64,000 nucleotides of DNA, from assembly GCA_016721465.1 (NCBI GenBank), contig JADKIA010000036.1, positions 81,001 through 145,000 of the forward strand, given 5' to 3'. The stretch is from Ideonella sp. GTDB taxonomy: Bacteria; Pseudomonadota; Gammaproteobacteria; Burkholderiales; Burkholderiaceae_C. A program made the translations under genes and the position numbers. Positions 44,017-52,289 of this stretch are shown here, piece after piece. A model generated the notes under the pieces. It did not search any database, was not told the DNA's origin, and worked only from the letters and a program-made list of their open reading frames with translations. Numbering within the stretch: position 1 is the stretch's first letter; each line of letters opens with the position of its first letter.

Positions 44017-44343
44017 ATGAGCTACTACAAGCACCACATCTTCTTCTGCCTGAACGAGCGGGACAACGGCGAGGCCAGCTGTGCACAGCACAACGCCCAG
44101 GCGTCGTTTGAGCATTGCAAGGCCAAGGTCAGGGCGAGCGGTCTCGCAGGGCCGGGTGGGGTGCGCGTCAACAGGGCCGGTTGCCTGGACCGTTGTGCCG
44201 GTGGACCGGTGGCGGTGGTCTATCCCGAGGGCACCTGGTACACCTACGTCGATCCGACGGACATCGACGAAATCGTGGAGCAGCACCTGGGCAAGGGCCA
44301 GGTCGTTCAGCGCCTGGTGCTGCCGGCGGACGTCGGGCGTTGA
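44017..44343 (+). CDS. Thioredoxin-like [2Fe-2S] ferredoxin
   Basis: Small redox protein, 108 residues, with a thioredoxin-like [2Fe-2S] fold. Cysteines are at 11, 22, 34, 56 and 60; NRAGCLDRCAGGPVAVVYPEG is the family hallmark around the last two. The start MSYYKHHIFF is the ATG at 44017. It is followed seven bases later by an alpha/beta hydrolase gene. Redox partner is not known. Confidence 0.9.
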   Translation: MSYYKHHIFFCLNERDNGEASCAQHNAQASFEHCKAKVRASGLAGPGGVRVNRAGCLDRCAGGPVAVVYPEGTWYTYVDPTDIDEIVEQHLGKGQVVQRLVLPADVGR

Positions 44344-44350
44344 CCGGGCG

Positions 44351-44965
44351 ATGAACCGAGAGACGCGCAGCCTGCGCATCAAGGGCCCTGCCGGCGTCAT
44401 CGAGGCCGAAGTGGATGAACCTGCCGCTGCGCTGAAGGGCGTGGTCGTGCTGTGCCATCCGCATCCACAGCACGGCGGCACCATGGGCAACAAGGTGGTT
44501 CAAACACTTGCCCGCGCCTTCGTGCAGATGGGCTATCGCGCCGTGCGCTTCAACTTCCGTGGCGTGGGCGCCTCACAGGGGGCGTGGGACGAAGGGCGCG
44601 GGGAGGTGGACGATGCCTTGGCAGTGATCGCCGCCGTTCGTGACCCAGGCTTGCCCGTGGCATTGGGCGGATTCTCGTTTGGCGGCTTCATTGCCGCACA
44701 GGCGGCCAAGGCCATCGCCGAGACCACACCGGTTGAACGTTTGGTGCTGGTCGGCCCCGCGACCAGCCGTTTTCCCATGCCCGCCGTCGCGGCGGACACG
44801 GTGGTGGTGCATGGCGAGGCCGACGATGTGGTGCCCTTGTCCGCCACATTGGATTGGGCCAGGCCCCAGGCGTTGCCGGTGATCGTGCTGCCGGGCGTCG
44901 GGCATTTCTTTCACGGGCAACTCACTTTGCTCAAGAACCAGGTCGTCCAGGCCTGGCATCGGTAG
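44351..44965 (+). CDS. Alpha/beta hydrolase
   Basis: Serine hydrolase-like protein, 204 residues. The nucleophile elbow is GGFSFGGFIA, the oxyanion region CHPHPQHGGTMGNKVV, and the acid and histidine lie in VVHGEADDVVPL and GVGHFFHG. This is the short cytosolic hydrolase type found in many proteobacteria, substrate unknown. It starts seven bases after the ferredoxin gene and ends six before the carboxypeptidase gene, so all three may be co-transcribed. Confidence 0.88.
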   Translation: MNRETRSLRIKGPAGVIEAEVDEPAAALKGVVVLCHPHPQHGGTMGNKVVQTLARAFVQMGYRAVRFNFRGVGASQGAWDEGRGEVDDALAVIAAVRDPGLPVALGGFSFGGFIAAQAAKAIAETTPVERLVLVGPATSRFPMPAVAADTVVVHGEADDVVPLSATLDWARPQALPVIVLPGVGHFFHGQLTLLKNQVVQAWHR

Positions 44966-44971
44966 ATCCAC

Positions 44972-46123
44972 ATGAAATCTTGGTTCCTTGGATGGCTGGC
45001 CACTGCCAGCATGGTTTCGGCATGGGCCCAGGCCCCGCAGCCGCCCGAAGTGGCGGCCAAGGCCTATCTGTTGATGGAGGCCGGCAGTCATCAGGTGCTG
45101 GCAGAACGGCAGGCCGATGTCCGCATGGAGCCCGCGTCGCTCACCAAGCTGATGACCGCCTGGCTGGTGTTCGACGCGCTGCGCCAGAACAAGCTCAAGC
45201 TGGAGCAGACACTGCCGGTGTCCAAGCGCGCCTGGGAGGAACGCAAGGGCGGCGGCTCGCTGATGTTCATTGACACGACCATGACGCCCAAGGTGGATGA
45301 GCTGCTGCGCGGCATGATTGCCGTGTCTGGCAACGATGCTGCGGTGGCACTGGCCGAGGGTGTGGGTGGCACGGTGGAGCAATTCGTCGCCATGATGAAT
45401 CGCCAGGCCATGGCCTGGGGCCTGACCAACACCCAATTCAAGAACGTTGCCGGTCTGACCGAGCCTGGCCACCAGAGCAGTGCACGTGACCTGGCGCTGA
45501 TCGCGATGCACGTGGTGGAGGATTTCCCCGAGTACTACGCCACCTACTACTCGCTCAAGCAGTACACCTACAACACCATCCGCCAGGACAACCGCAACAT
45601 GCTGCTGGGGCGCGACCCCACGGTGGACGGCATGAAGACGGGATACACCGACGCGGCGGGCTACTGCCTGATTGCCAGCGCGCAGCGCGATTTGCCCAAC
45701 GGCAAGCGCCGTTTGCTGAGCGTGGTGCTGGGTGCGGCGTCGCGCGAGGCGCGTGCCAGCGAAAGCCAGAAACTGCTGAACTGGGGCTACACGGCCTGGG
45801 ACTCGGTGCGCCTGTTCGAGGCGGGCAAGCCCGCCATCACCGTGCCGGTGTGGAAGGGCAAGGCGGCGCAAGTGGGATTGGGCGTGCCCGGCGGCGTGGT
45901 GGTGTCGGTGCCGAAAGGCGAGGGTGGCAAGTTGCAGACCACGATCGAACGTACCGACCCGCTGGTGGCGCCGCTGGCCAAAGGCCAGCGCGTGGGCACA
46001 CTGAAGATCAATGGCGCAAATGGCGCCGCCATCACCAGCGTTGGGCTGCAGGTGCTCGAAAGCGTCGAAGCGGCAGGCTGGTTCGGTCGCACCTGGGACT
46101 CCATTCGCTTGTGGATCAAGTGA
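44972..46123 (+). CDS. dacC: D-alanyl-D-alanine carboxypeptidase (PBP5/6 family)
   Basis: Low-molecular-weight penicillin-binding protein, 383 residues, that trims the terminal D-Ala of peptidoglycan stem peptides in the periplasm. It has a signal peptide (about 1-20), the catalytic SLTK at 56-59, SGN at 119-121 and KTG at 222-224. The PBP5 C-terminal beta domain and an amphipathic anchor helix (AAGWFGRTWDSIRLWIK) follow. Neighbours dat, ybeD, lipB and lipA match a conserved betaproteobacterial arrangement. The exact dacA/dacC name is arbitrary. Confidence 0.94.
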   Translation: MKSWFLGWLATASMVSAWAQAPQPPEVAAKAYLLMEAGSHQVLAERQADVRMEPASLTKLMTAWLVFDALRQNKLKLEQTLPVSKRAWEERKGGGSLMFIDTTMTPKVDELLRGMIAVSGNDAAVALAEGVGGTVEQFVAMMNRQAMAWGLTNTQFKNVAGLTEPGHQSSARDLALIAMHVVEDFPEYYATYYSLKQYTYNTIRQDNRNMLLGRDPTVDGMKTGYTDAAGYCLIASAQRDLPNGKRRLLSVVLGAASREARASESQKLLNWGYTAWDSVRLFEAGKPAITVPVWKGKAAQVGLGVPGGVVVSVPKGEGGKLQTTIERTDPLVAPLAKGQRVGTLKINGANGAAITSVGLQVLESVEAAGWFGRTWDSIRLWIK

Positions 46124-46173
46124 GCCGGCAGGCGTAAGCTCGCCATTGACACCTTTCCATCGATACGACAGCC

Positions 46174-47049
46174 ATGGTCAATATTCCCGACACCCTGTGC
46201 CACCTGAACGGGCAGATGCTGCCCTTGCGCGACGCCAAGATTTCGGTGCTGGACCGCGGTTTCATCTTCGGCGATGGCGTCTATGAGGTGGTACCCGTCT
46301 ACGGCAGAAAGCTGTTCCGCTTCGAGCAGCACATGCAGCGCATGGAGCGTGGCCTGTCCAAGGTGCGCATCGCCAACCCGCACAGCCGGGCCGAATGGCT
46401 CCAACTGGTGCGTGACCTGGTGGCCGCCCAGCCGGCCGACGACCAGTTGATCTATCTGGAGATCACCCGCGGCGTGGCCTTGCGTGACCACGTCATGCCC
46501 ACCGACGTGGCGCCCACGGTGTTCGGCATGACCAGCGCCATGAAGCCACCCACCGCCGAGCAGCGTCACCACGGCGTGACCTGCATCACCGCACGCGACT
46601 TCCGCTGGGAGCGCGGCGACATCAAGAGCGTATCGCTGTTGGGCAACGTGCTCGCGCGGCAAATCTCGGCCGACCATGGCGCCACCGAGACCATCATGTT
46701 CCGCGACGGTTGGCTCACCGAGGCGGCCGCGTGCAATGTCTGGATCGTGCACGAGGGTGCGTTGCTCGGGCCACCGAAGAGCGAGCACGTGCTCGAAGGC
46801 ATCCGCGTCGACCTGCTGGCCGAGTTGTGCGAAGAGGTGGGCATCGCCTACAACCTGAGGCCCATCTCCGAGGCCGATGTGCTCGCGGCCGATGAGGTGC
46901 TGCTCAGCTCTGCCACCAAGGAGATCCTGCCGGTGACCCGCATCGACGGTGAGCTGGTCGGTCACGGCGCCATGCGCGGCCGTCCCGGCCCCGTGTACGG
47001 GCGGCTCTACGAGGCCTACCAGCGCGCCAAGGCCGAGCAGGCCATCTGA
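46174..47049 (+). CDS. dat: D-amino acid aminotransferase
   Basis: PLP-dependent class IV (fold type IV) aminotransferase, 291 residues. The Schiff-base lysine is K151 in GDIKSVSLLGNVLA. VLDRGFIFGDGVYEVVPVY at the N-terminus and EAAACNVWIV later are typical of D-alanine transaminases. D-amino acids made or broken down here link to peptidoglycan, fitting the neighbouring carboxypeptidase. Branched-chain transaminase is the alternative, but length and motifs favour the D-amino acid type. Confidence 0.9.
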   Translation: MVNIPDTLCHLNGQMLPLRDAKISVLDRGFIFGDGVYEVVPVYGRKLFRFEQHMQRMERGLSKVRIANPHSRAEWLQLVRDLVAAQPADDQLIYLEITRGVALRDHVMPTDVAPTVFGMTSAMKPPTAEQRHHGVTCITARDFRWERGDIKSVSLLGNVLARQISADHGATETIMFRDGWLTEAAACNVWIVHEGALLGPPKSEHVLEGIRVDLLAELCEEVGIAYNLRPISEADVLAADEVLLSSATKEILPVTRIDGELVGHGAMRGRPGPVYGRLYEAYQRAKAEQAI

Positions 47050-47051
47050 CG

Positions 47052-47339
47052 GTGGCCAGCGCGATGCCCGAGATCCCGAAAGAGCAGTCGCTGATCGACT
47101 ACCCCTGCGACTTTCCAATCAAGGTCATGGGCCAGCAAGTGCCCGGGTTCGAGCAAGCCATGGTGCATGTGGCTCGGCAGTTCGATGCAGGCTTCAGCGA
47201 AGCAAGCATCGAGAGGCGCCCCAGCAGCGGCGCCCGCTACCTCGGGCTGACGCTCACGGTGCGTGCCACCAGCCGCGAGCAGTTGGACGAGTTGTACCGC
47301 ACACTGTCTACGCATCCAATGGTGAAGGTGGTGTTGTGA
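47052..47339 (+). CDS. ybeD: YbeD family protein (DUF493)
   Basis: Small ACT-like protein, 95 residues if begun at GTG 47052; an ATG at 47064 gives 91. LIDYPCDFPIKVMG at the start and LTVRATSREQLDELYRTLSTH near the end are the family pattern. In E. coli it is also located between dacA and lipB, an arrangement kept here. Suspected to be a regulator of lipoate or envelope functions, but no activity is established. Confidence 0.9.
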   Translation: MASAMPEIPKEQSLIDYPCDFPIKVMGQQVPGFEQAMVHVARQFDAGFSEASIERRPSSGARYLGLTLTVRATSREQLDELYRTLSTHPMVKVVL

Positions 47340-47401
47340 TCCACTCCCTTTGAGCGTTGGGCTTGTGCGCGCAGCCTGTGATCGCGGCCCAGCGCCCTGA
47401 C

Positions 47402-48079
47402 ATGATCGGCCCTCACATCGTCCACCTCGGGCTTCAAGCCTACGAGCCCACGTTCCAGGCGATGCGTGAGTTCACCGCGGCGCGCTCGGCAGACACGCCC
47501 GACGAGATCTGGCTGGTGGAGCACCCACCGGTATTTACCCAAGGTCTGGCCGGCAAGCCCGAACACCTGTTGGTGAGGTCCGGCATCCCGGTGGTGCCGA
47601 CCAACCGCGGCGGCCAGGTCACCTTCCATGGGCCAGGTCAGGTGGTGGCCTATCCGCTGATCGACCTGAAGCGCCTGGGCATCTATGTCAAGGAGTACGT
47701 CTATCGCCTGGAAGGCAGCGTGCTGAAGGTGCTGGAACGTCATGGCGTCACCGGCCACCGCGTGGCTGGTGCCCCGGGCATCTATGTGCGTCTGGATGAC
47801 CCATTCAGCCATGCGGCGCTCACCGGGCCCCGCCCGGCGAACGATGCGTTCCGCGGTCTCGGCAAGATCGCCGCATTGGGCATCAAGGTCAGCCGCAATT
47901 GCACTTACCACGGGGTGTCGCTGAATGTGGCGATGGACCTGCGGCCCTTCCTGCAGATCAACCCCTGCGGGTATGCAGGCTTGCAGGCAGTCGACTTGGC
48001 TAAACTCGGCGTTTCCACCGATTGGGCCACCGTCGCAGGGCAATTGGGCGAGCGTCTGGCCGCCAACTTCTGCCCATGA
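47402..48079 (+). CDS. lipB: Octanoyltransferase LipB
   Basis: Transfers octanoate from acyl-carrier protein to lipoyl-dependent enzymes. The 225-residue protein has the substrate loop RGGQVTFHGPGQVVAYPL, the catalytic lysine K155 in GLGKIAALG and the catalytic cysteine C189 in INPCGY. The start is the ATG at 47402 (MIGPHIVHLG). lipA follows 29 bases after the stop, completing the two-step lipoate synthesis pathway. Confidence 0.96.
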   Translation: MIGPHIVHLGLQAYEPTFQAMREFTAARSADTPDEIWLVEHPPVFTQGLAGKPEHLLVRSGIPVVPTNRGGQVTFHGPGQVVAYPLIDLKRLGIYVKEYVYRLEGSVLKVLERHGVTGHRVAGAPGIYVRLDDPFSHAALTGPRPANDAFRGLGKIAALGIKVSRNCTYHGVSLNVAMDLRPFLQINPCGYAGLQAVDLAKLGVSTDWATVAGQLGERLAANFCP

Positions 48080-48108
48080 TGCGCGGCCGACCGACCGAGA
48101 ACCCCCCA

Positions 48109-49107
48109 ATGGCCACCGAAAAAGTCGTCCACCAGGCTGGCAGCAGCGACATCTACGACGCCACCGCCAAGCAGAAGGCGCAGGCCAAGACCTCGCGCAT
48201 TCCCATCAAGGTGGTGCCTGCAGAGACTTTGAAGAAGCCCGCGTGGATTCGTGTCAAGGCCGGTTCACCCACCACGCGCTTCTATGAGATCAAGAGCGTG
48301 CTGCGCGAGCACAAGCTGCACACGGTTTGCGAGGAAGCGTCGTGTCCCAACATCGGTGAATGCTTCGGCAAGGGCACGGCCACCTTCATGATCATGGGCG
48401 ACAAATGCACGCGCCGTTGCCCGTTCTGCGACGTGGGCCACGGCCGCCCCGATCCGCTCGACGCCGACGAGCCCACCAATCTGGCCCGCACCATCGCTGC
48501 GCTCAGACTCAAGTACGTGGTGATCACCAGCGTCGACCGCGACGACCTGCGCGATGGGGGAGCCGGCCACTTCGTCGATTGCATCCGGCAGGTGCGCGCG
48601 CTTTCGCCCGAGACGCGCATCGAGATCCTGGTGCCCGACTTCCGCGGTCGAGACGACCGTGCTCTGGAGATCCTGAAAGCGGCGCCGCCGGACGTGATGA
48701 ACCACAACCTCGAAACTGCGCCGCGCCTGTACAAGGAAGCGCGTCCCGGCAGCGACTACGCTTTCAGCCTGAACTTGCTGAAGAAGTTCAAGGCGCTGCA
48801 CCCGGACGTGCCCACCAAGAGCGGCTTGATGGTGGGTTTGGGCGAGACCGACGACGAGATCCTCGCGGTGATGCGTGACATGCGCGCCCACGCTATCGAC
48901 ATGCTCACGATCGGACAGTACCTGGCGCCGTCTGGCCACCACCTGCCGGTGCGGCGCTACGTGCACCCGGACACCTTCAAGATGTTCGAGGCCGAAGCCA
49001 AGGCCATGGGCTTTACGCATGCGGCCGTGGGTGCCATGGTGCGCTCGTCGTACCACGCTGACCAGCAGGCGGCCGGCGCAGGCGTGTCCATCGGCGCGGC
49101 CGACTGA
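48109..49107 (+). CDS. lipA: Lipoyl synthase LipA
   Basis: Radical-SAM enzyme that inserts two sulfurs into protein-bound octanoyl groups. The 332-residue protein has the auxiliary-cluster cysteines C74, C79 and C85 (CEEASCPNIGEC) and the radical-SAM triplet C100, C104 and C107 (CTRRCPFC). The C-terminal RSSYHAD contains the serine that contacts the auxiliary cluster. The chosen start is the ATG at 48109; sequence further 5' overlaps lipB. Confidence 0.97.
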   Translation: MATEKVVHQAGSSDIYDATAKQKAQAKTSRIPIKVVPAETLKKPAWIRVKAGSPTTRFYEIKSVLREHKLHTVCEEASCPNIGECFGKGTATFMIMGDKCTRRCPFCDVGHGRPDPLDADEPTNLARTIAALRLKYVVITSVDRDDLRDGGAGHFVDCIRQVRALSPETRIEILVPDFRGRDDRALEILKAAPPDVMNHNLETAPRLYKEARPGSDYAFSLNLLKKFKALHPDVPTKSGLMVGLGETDDEILAVMRDMRAHAIDMLTIGQYLAPSGHHLPVRRYVHPDTFKMFEAEAKAMGFTHAAVGAMVRSSYHADQQAAGAGVSIGAAD

Positions 49108-49119
49108 CCGGAGCGCGTC

Positions 49120-49647
49120 TTGAGGCGGGCCGTGGTGCTGTTGTTGGCGTTTGGCGCGGTGGTGGCGTCGCCGGCGTTCGGCAAGACGCCTGGTGAGGTC
49201 GAAATCGGGCAGTTGCTGCCCGAGGCGCAAATGCACGGGCTGAATGGCAAGTCCCGCAAGCTGTCCGAGTTTCGCGGTCGGCCGCTCATCATCAACGTTT
49301 GGGCCAGCTGGTGCGGCCCGTGCCGCGCCGAGTCGGCCTCGCTCGAGCGTCTGGCTTGGGGCGATGCGGCCAAACACATCTCGATCATCGGCATCTCCAC
49401 CGACGATCACCTCACGGCAGCGCAGTCGTGGTTGAAGGCATCGAACGCGAGCCTCAGCCACTTCATCGACCGCAACCTGGAGTTGGAGAACATCCTGGGT
49501 GCGAACCGCCTGCCGCTCACCGTGTTGGTGGACGCCAAGGGGCGCGTGGTGGACAAGGTGTACGGTGCCAAAGCCTGGGACGGGCCGGAGGCGCTGCGCC
49601 TGATTTCGCAGGCACTGCCAGCGCTCAAGGCTGGCGCGGCGCGCTGA
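49120..49647 (+). CDS. TlpA family thiol-disulfide oxidoreductase
   Basis: Exported thioredoxin-like protein, 175 residues. A signal peptide (about 1-20) precedes GQLLPEAQMHGLNGK and the active site WASWCGPCRAES. GANRLPLTVLVDAKG holds the cis-proline. The start is a TTG at 49120; there is no ATG nearby that retains the signal peptide. It follows lipA by 12 bases and converges with the aminotransferase gene. Probably reduces periplasmic disulfides, perhaps for cytochrome maturation. Confidence 0.88.
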   Translation: MRRAVVLLLAFGAVVASPAFGKTPGEVEIGQLLPEAQMHGLNGKSRKLSEFRGRPLIINVWASWCGPCRAESASLERLAWGDAAKHISIIGISTDDHLTAAQSWLKASNASLSHFIDRNLELENILGANRLPLTVLVDAKGRVVDKVYGAKAWDGPEALRLISQALPALKAGAAR

Positions 49648-49671
49648 GTGCGCAGCCGGGCGCGTGGTCGT

Positions 49672-50985
49672 TCAGGCAGCGATGATGCGCAAGGCGTGCA
49701 CCAGGCGCGTCACGTCCTCGGCCGTGGTGAACAGCGCTGGCGAGACGCGCACGCAGTCGCCAGCCGCCACACCGCCTCGGCGCACGGTGAACAGGCCGAA
49801 CTCGTCGCGCAGGCGGGCGGCGAGCTTCAGGTTGTCGTCGCGTGTGGTCTTGCCCTTCAGGCGGATGGACGTGATGCCCGCATGCAGGCGCGGGTCATCG
49901 GGCGTGAGCACCTGCAGGTTGGGCAGTTCACGTGTCTGCTGCACCCACATGTCGCGCAGGTAACGCAGCCGCGCCTCCTTGGCGGGCGCACCGATGGCCC
50001 GGTGCAGGTCCAGCGCGTCGGGCACGGTCATCACGTTGGCGATGTTGGTGGTGCCGGTGTGCACGCGGGAGCGCACATCGCTGGCCGGAAAGTCGCCATC
50101 CTCGAATGCGCGGCTGACGTCGCTCAGGCGGTCCTTGCGGATGTACATGAAGCCCACGCCCAGTGGCGCGCCGATCCACTTGTGCAGGTTGAAGCCGACG
50201 AAGTCGACCTCGAGATCGGTGACCTTGAACTCGATCTGGCCCCAGGAGTGCGCTGCGTCGACGATCACGTCCACGCCACGGGCGCGTGCCATGCGCGCGA
50301 TCTCGGCCACAGGCACCACCAGGCCGGTGCGGTGGCTGATGTGCGTGAGCAGCAGAAGGCGGGTCTTGGGGTACTGGTCCAGCGCCTTGGCGTAGGCGTC
50401 GATCAGACCCTGGTGGCTTGCCGGTTCCGGCAGCGCGATCTTCACCACCTCGGCGCCTCGCCGCTCCTTCAGGTACTGCATGGCGTATTGCATGCTGTCG
50501 TAGTCGAGGTCGGCGTACATCGCCACGTCGCCAGCCTTCAGGCGGTTGTAGTTGGTGATGAGGTTTTGCAGCGCCTCGGTGGCGCCGCGCGTCAATGCGA
50601 TCTCTTCGGGCGCGGCCCCGACCTCCTGCGCCACGCGGTCGCGGATCCTCGCGGCGCCGCCGGCGTCGTATTGCGTTCGCACGTAGAACGAGGCGCGCTG
50701 ATTCACCAAGTCGATGTTGCGCTGGTAGGCCTGCGCCACTGGCCGGCCCATCATGCCGAAGTAACCGTTCTCGAAATTGACGATGCCGCGGTCCGCCGGG
50801 AACAAGGCGCCGACCTGGTTCCAGTGCGCTTCGTCGCGGGCCAGTGCCTGCGGCAGTCGGCCCTTGATGTCAGGCACCGAGCCTTGTGCGGAAGCTGCGC
50901 CGCTGGCCGCCATCGTGCCAATGGCGCCTGCGGCAATCAGCAGTCGACGGTGGGGATTCACGGGTCGAAAGGAATCGATGGTCAT
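49672..50985 (-). CDS. Exported class V aminotransferase-like PLP enzyme
   Basis: Fold-type I PLP enzyme, 437 residues, similar to isopenicillin-N epimerase/cysteine-desulfurase-like proteins. The PLP lysine is K269 in GFNLHKWIGAPLG, with D243 in VDAAHSWGQ and TRGATEALQN for the phosphate. The N-terminus HRRLLIAAGAIGTMAASGAA resembles a twin-arginine signal, so the folded holoenzyme is probably exported. The reaction is unknown. It lies between two TlpA-like genes. Confidence 0.86.
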   Translation of the reverse strand: MTIDSFRPVNPHRRLLIAAGAIGTMAASGAASAQGSVPDIKGRLPQALARDEAHWNQVGALFPADRGIVNFENGYFGMMGRPVAQAYQRNIDLVNQRASFYVRTQYDAGGAARIRDRVAQEVGAAPEEIALTRGATEALQNLITNYNRLKAGDVAMYADLDYDSMQYAMQYLKERRGAEVVKIALPEPASHQGLIDAYAKALDQYPKTRLLLLTHISHRTGLVVPVAEIARMARARGVDVIVDAAHSWGQIEFKVTDLEVDFVGFNLHKWIGAPLGVGFMYIRKDRLSDVSRAFEDGDFPASDVRSRVHTGTTNIANVMTVPDALDLHRAIGAPAKEARLRYLRDMWVQQTRELPNLQVLTPDDPRLHAGITSIRLKGKTTRDDNLKLAARLRDEFGLFTVRRGGVAAGDCVRVSPALFTTAEDVTRLVHALRIIAA

Positions 50986-51078
50986 GGCCTGCCTTTTCCG
51001 TGGTCGACCGATTGTGACCCGGCATGTGTGACGCCCACGTGGCGATGTCGCGCCAGCGTCGCCCCGCCGCTCGCAGGC

Positions 51079-51591
51079 TCAGGTCTCGGCCAGCAACTGT
51101 TCGACCAGTTCGTCCAGCGCCGCAAAGTCCGGCGCGCCGACATAGCGCTTGACCACCCGTCCATGCTTGTCGATGAGGAAGGACGTCGGTGTCAACTGCA
51201 CGTTGCCGAAACTCCTGGCAATGGCCCCGGTGTTGTCGATGGCCACGCCGAAAGGCAGCTTGCGGGATTCGGCGAATCCGGACACGAAAACCGGCGGGTC
51301 GTAGCTCATGGCAACGGCCAGCGTGGTGTACCCACGCAGCTTGAATTTCTGGTGTGCCGCGACGATGTGCGGCATCTCGGCCACGCACGTGGTGCAACTG
51401 GTGGCCCAGAAGTTGACCAGCACCACCTTGCCTTTGAGCTGTTCGGTGTCCAGGGTGCTGCCGTCCAGCAGTGCGTAGCGCACTGCTGGTGCGACACTGC
51501 GGGCAGCCCCGCCAGCCAGCAAGAGCCACGCTGCGACAACCGCAGCCAGCCCGAAGGCGGCAATGGCAAGGTGGCGGCGGGCAATCGTCAT
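51079..51591 (-). CDS. TlpA/ResA-like thiol-disulfide oxidoreductase
   Basis: Membrane-anchored thioredoxin-fold protein, 170 residues. An N-terminal helix (about 8-29) precedes NFWATSCTTCVAEMP, where the active site is CTTC, and LTPTSFLIDKHGRVVKRYVG. The start is the ATG at 51591. It is 93 bases upstream of the aminotransferase gene on the same strand and divergent from the DUF4197 gene, with only 14 bases between them. Confidence 0.88.
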   Translation of the reverse strand: MTIARRHLAIAAFGLAAVVAAWLLLAGGAARSVAPAVRYALLDGSTLDTEQLKGKVVLVNFWATSCTTCVAEMPHIVAAHQKFKLRGYTTLAVAMSYDPPVFVSGFAESRKLPFGVAIDNTGAIARSFGNVQLTPTSFLIDKHGRVVKRYVGAPDFAALDELVEQLLAET

Positions 51592-51605
51592 CGATGGAGG
51601 TATGA

Positions 51606-52286
51606 ATGGAACGCAGGCAGTTTACGGCAGGCCTCATGGGGCTTGGCCTCACCGGGGCATCGGGTTCGTCCAAGGCGGCGTTGGCCGAAGGTGATGCCGC
51701 TGCAGGCGTGCGCGCAGCGATCGAGCGCGGCGCCGAGGCGGCGGTTTCGTTGCTCGGGCGGCCGGATGGTTTTCTGGGCAATCCCATGGTGCGGATACCG
51801 TTGCCTGGCGTGCTGGCCGACGCGGCAAAACTGCTGAAGATGGCGGGCCAGCAGAAGAAGGTGGACGAACTTGTCATCGCGATGAACCGCGCGGCCGAAG
51901 CGGCCGTGCCCAAGGCGAAGACCTTGCTGGTGCAGGCCGCCAAGTCGATGTCGGTGGAAGATGCACTGAAGATCGTGCGCGGCTCGGACGTTGCCGTTAC
52001 GGACTTCTTCGTCGGCAAGACCCGCGCACCATTGACCGAGCAGTTCCTGCCCATCGTGGCGCGCGCCACCGAGCGAGTGGCGCTGGCCCAGAAATTCAAT
52101 GCGGTTGCCGGCAAGGCCGCCAAGATGGGGCTGATGAAGTCCAAGGACGCCGACATCGACCAGTACGTGACCAGCAAGGCGCTGGACGGCCTGTATCTGA
52201 TGATCGCGGAGGAGGAGCGCAAGATCCGCAAGGACCCGATCGGTACCGGCAGCGCGATCCTCAAGAAGGTGTTCGGGAGGCTGTAG
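51606..52286 (+). CDS. DUF4197 domain-containing protein
   Basis: Exported protein of unknown function, 226 residues. The N-terminus has a twin-arginine-like start (ERRQFTAGLMGLGLTGAS). The DUF4197 signature is GRPDGFLGNPMVRIPLPGVL at about 55-74, followed by a helical body with VIAMNRAAEAAVPKAK. The start is the ATG at 51606. It converges with the following kinase-like gene, three bases apart. Nothing nearby reveals its role. Confidence 0.86.
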   Translation: MERRQFTAGLMGLGLTGASGSSKAALAEGDAAAGVRAAIERGAEAAVSLLGRPDGFLGNPMVRIPLPGVLADAAKLLKMAGQQKKVDELVIAMNRAAEAAVPKAKTLLVQAAKSMSVEDALKIVRGSDVAVTDFFVGKTRAPLTEQFLPIVARATERVALAQKFNAVAGKAAKMGLMKSKDADIDQYVTSKALDGLYLMIAEEERKIRKDPIGTGSAILKKVFGRL

Positions 52287-52289
52287 CGT

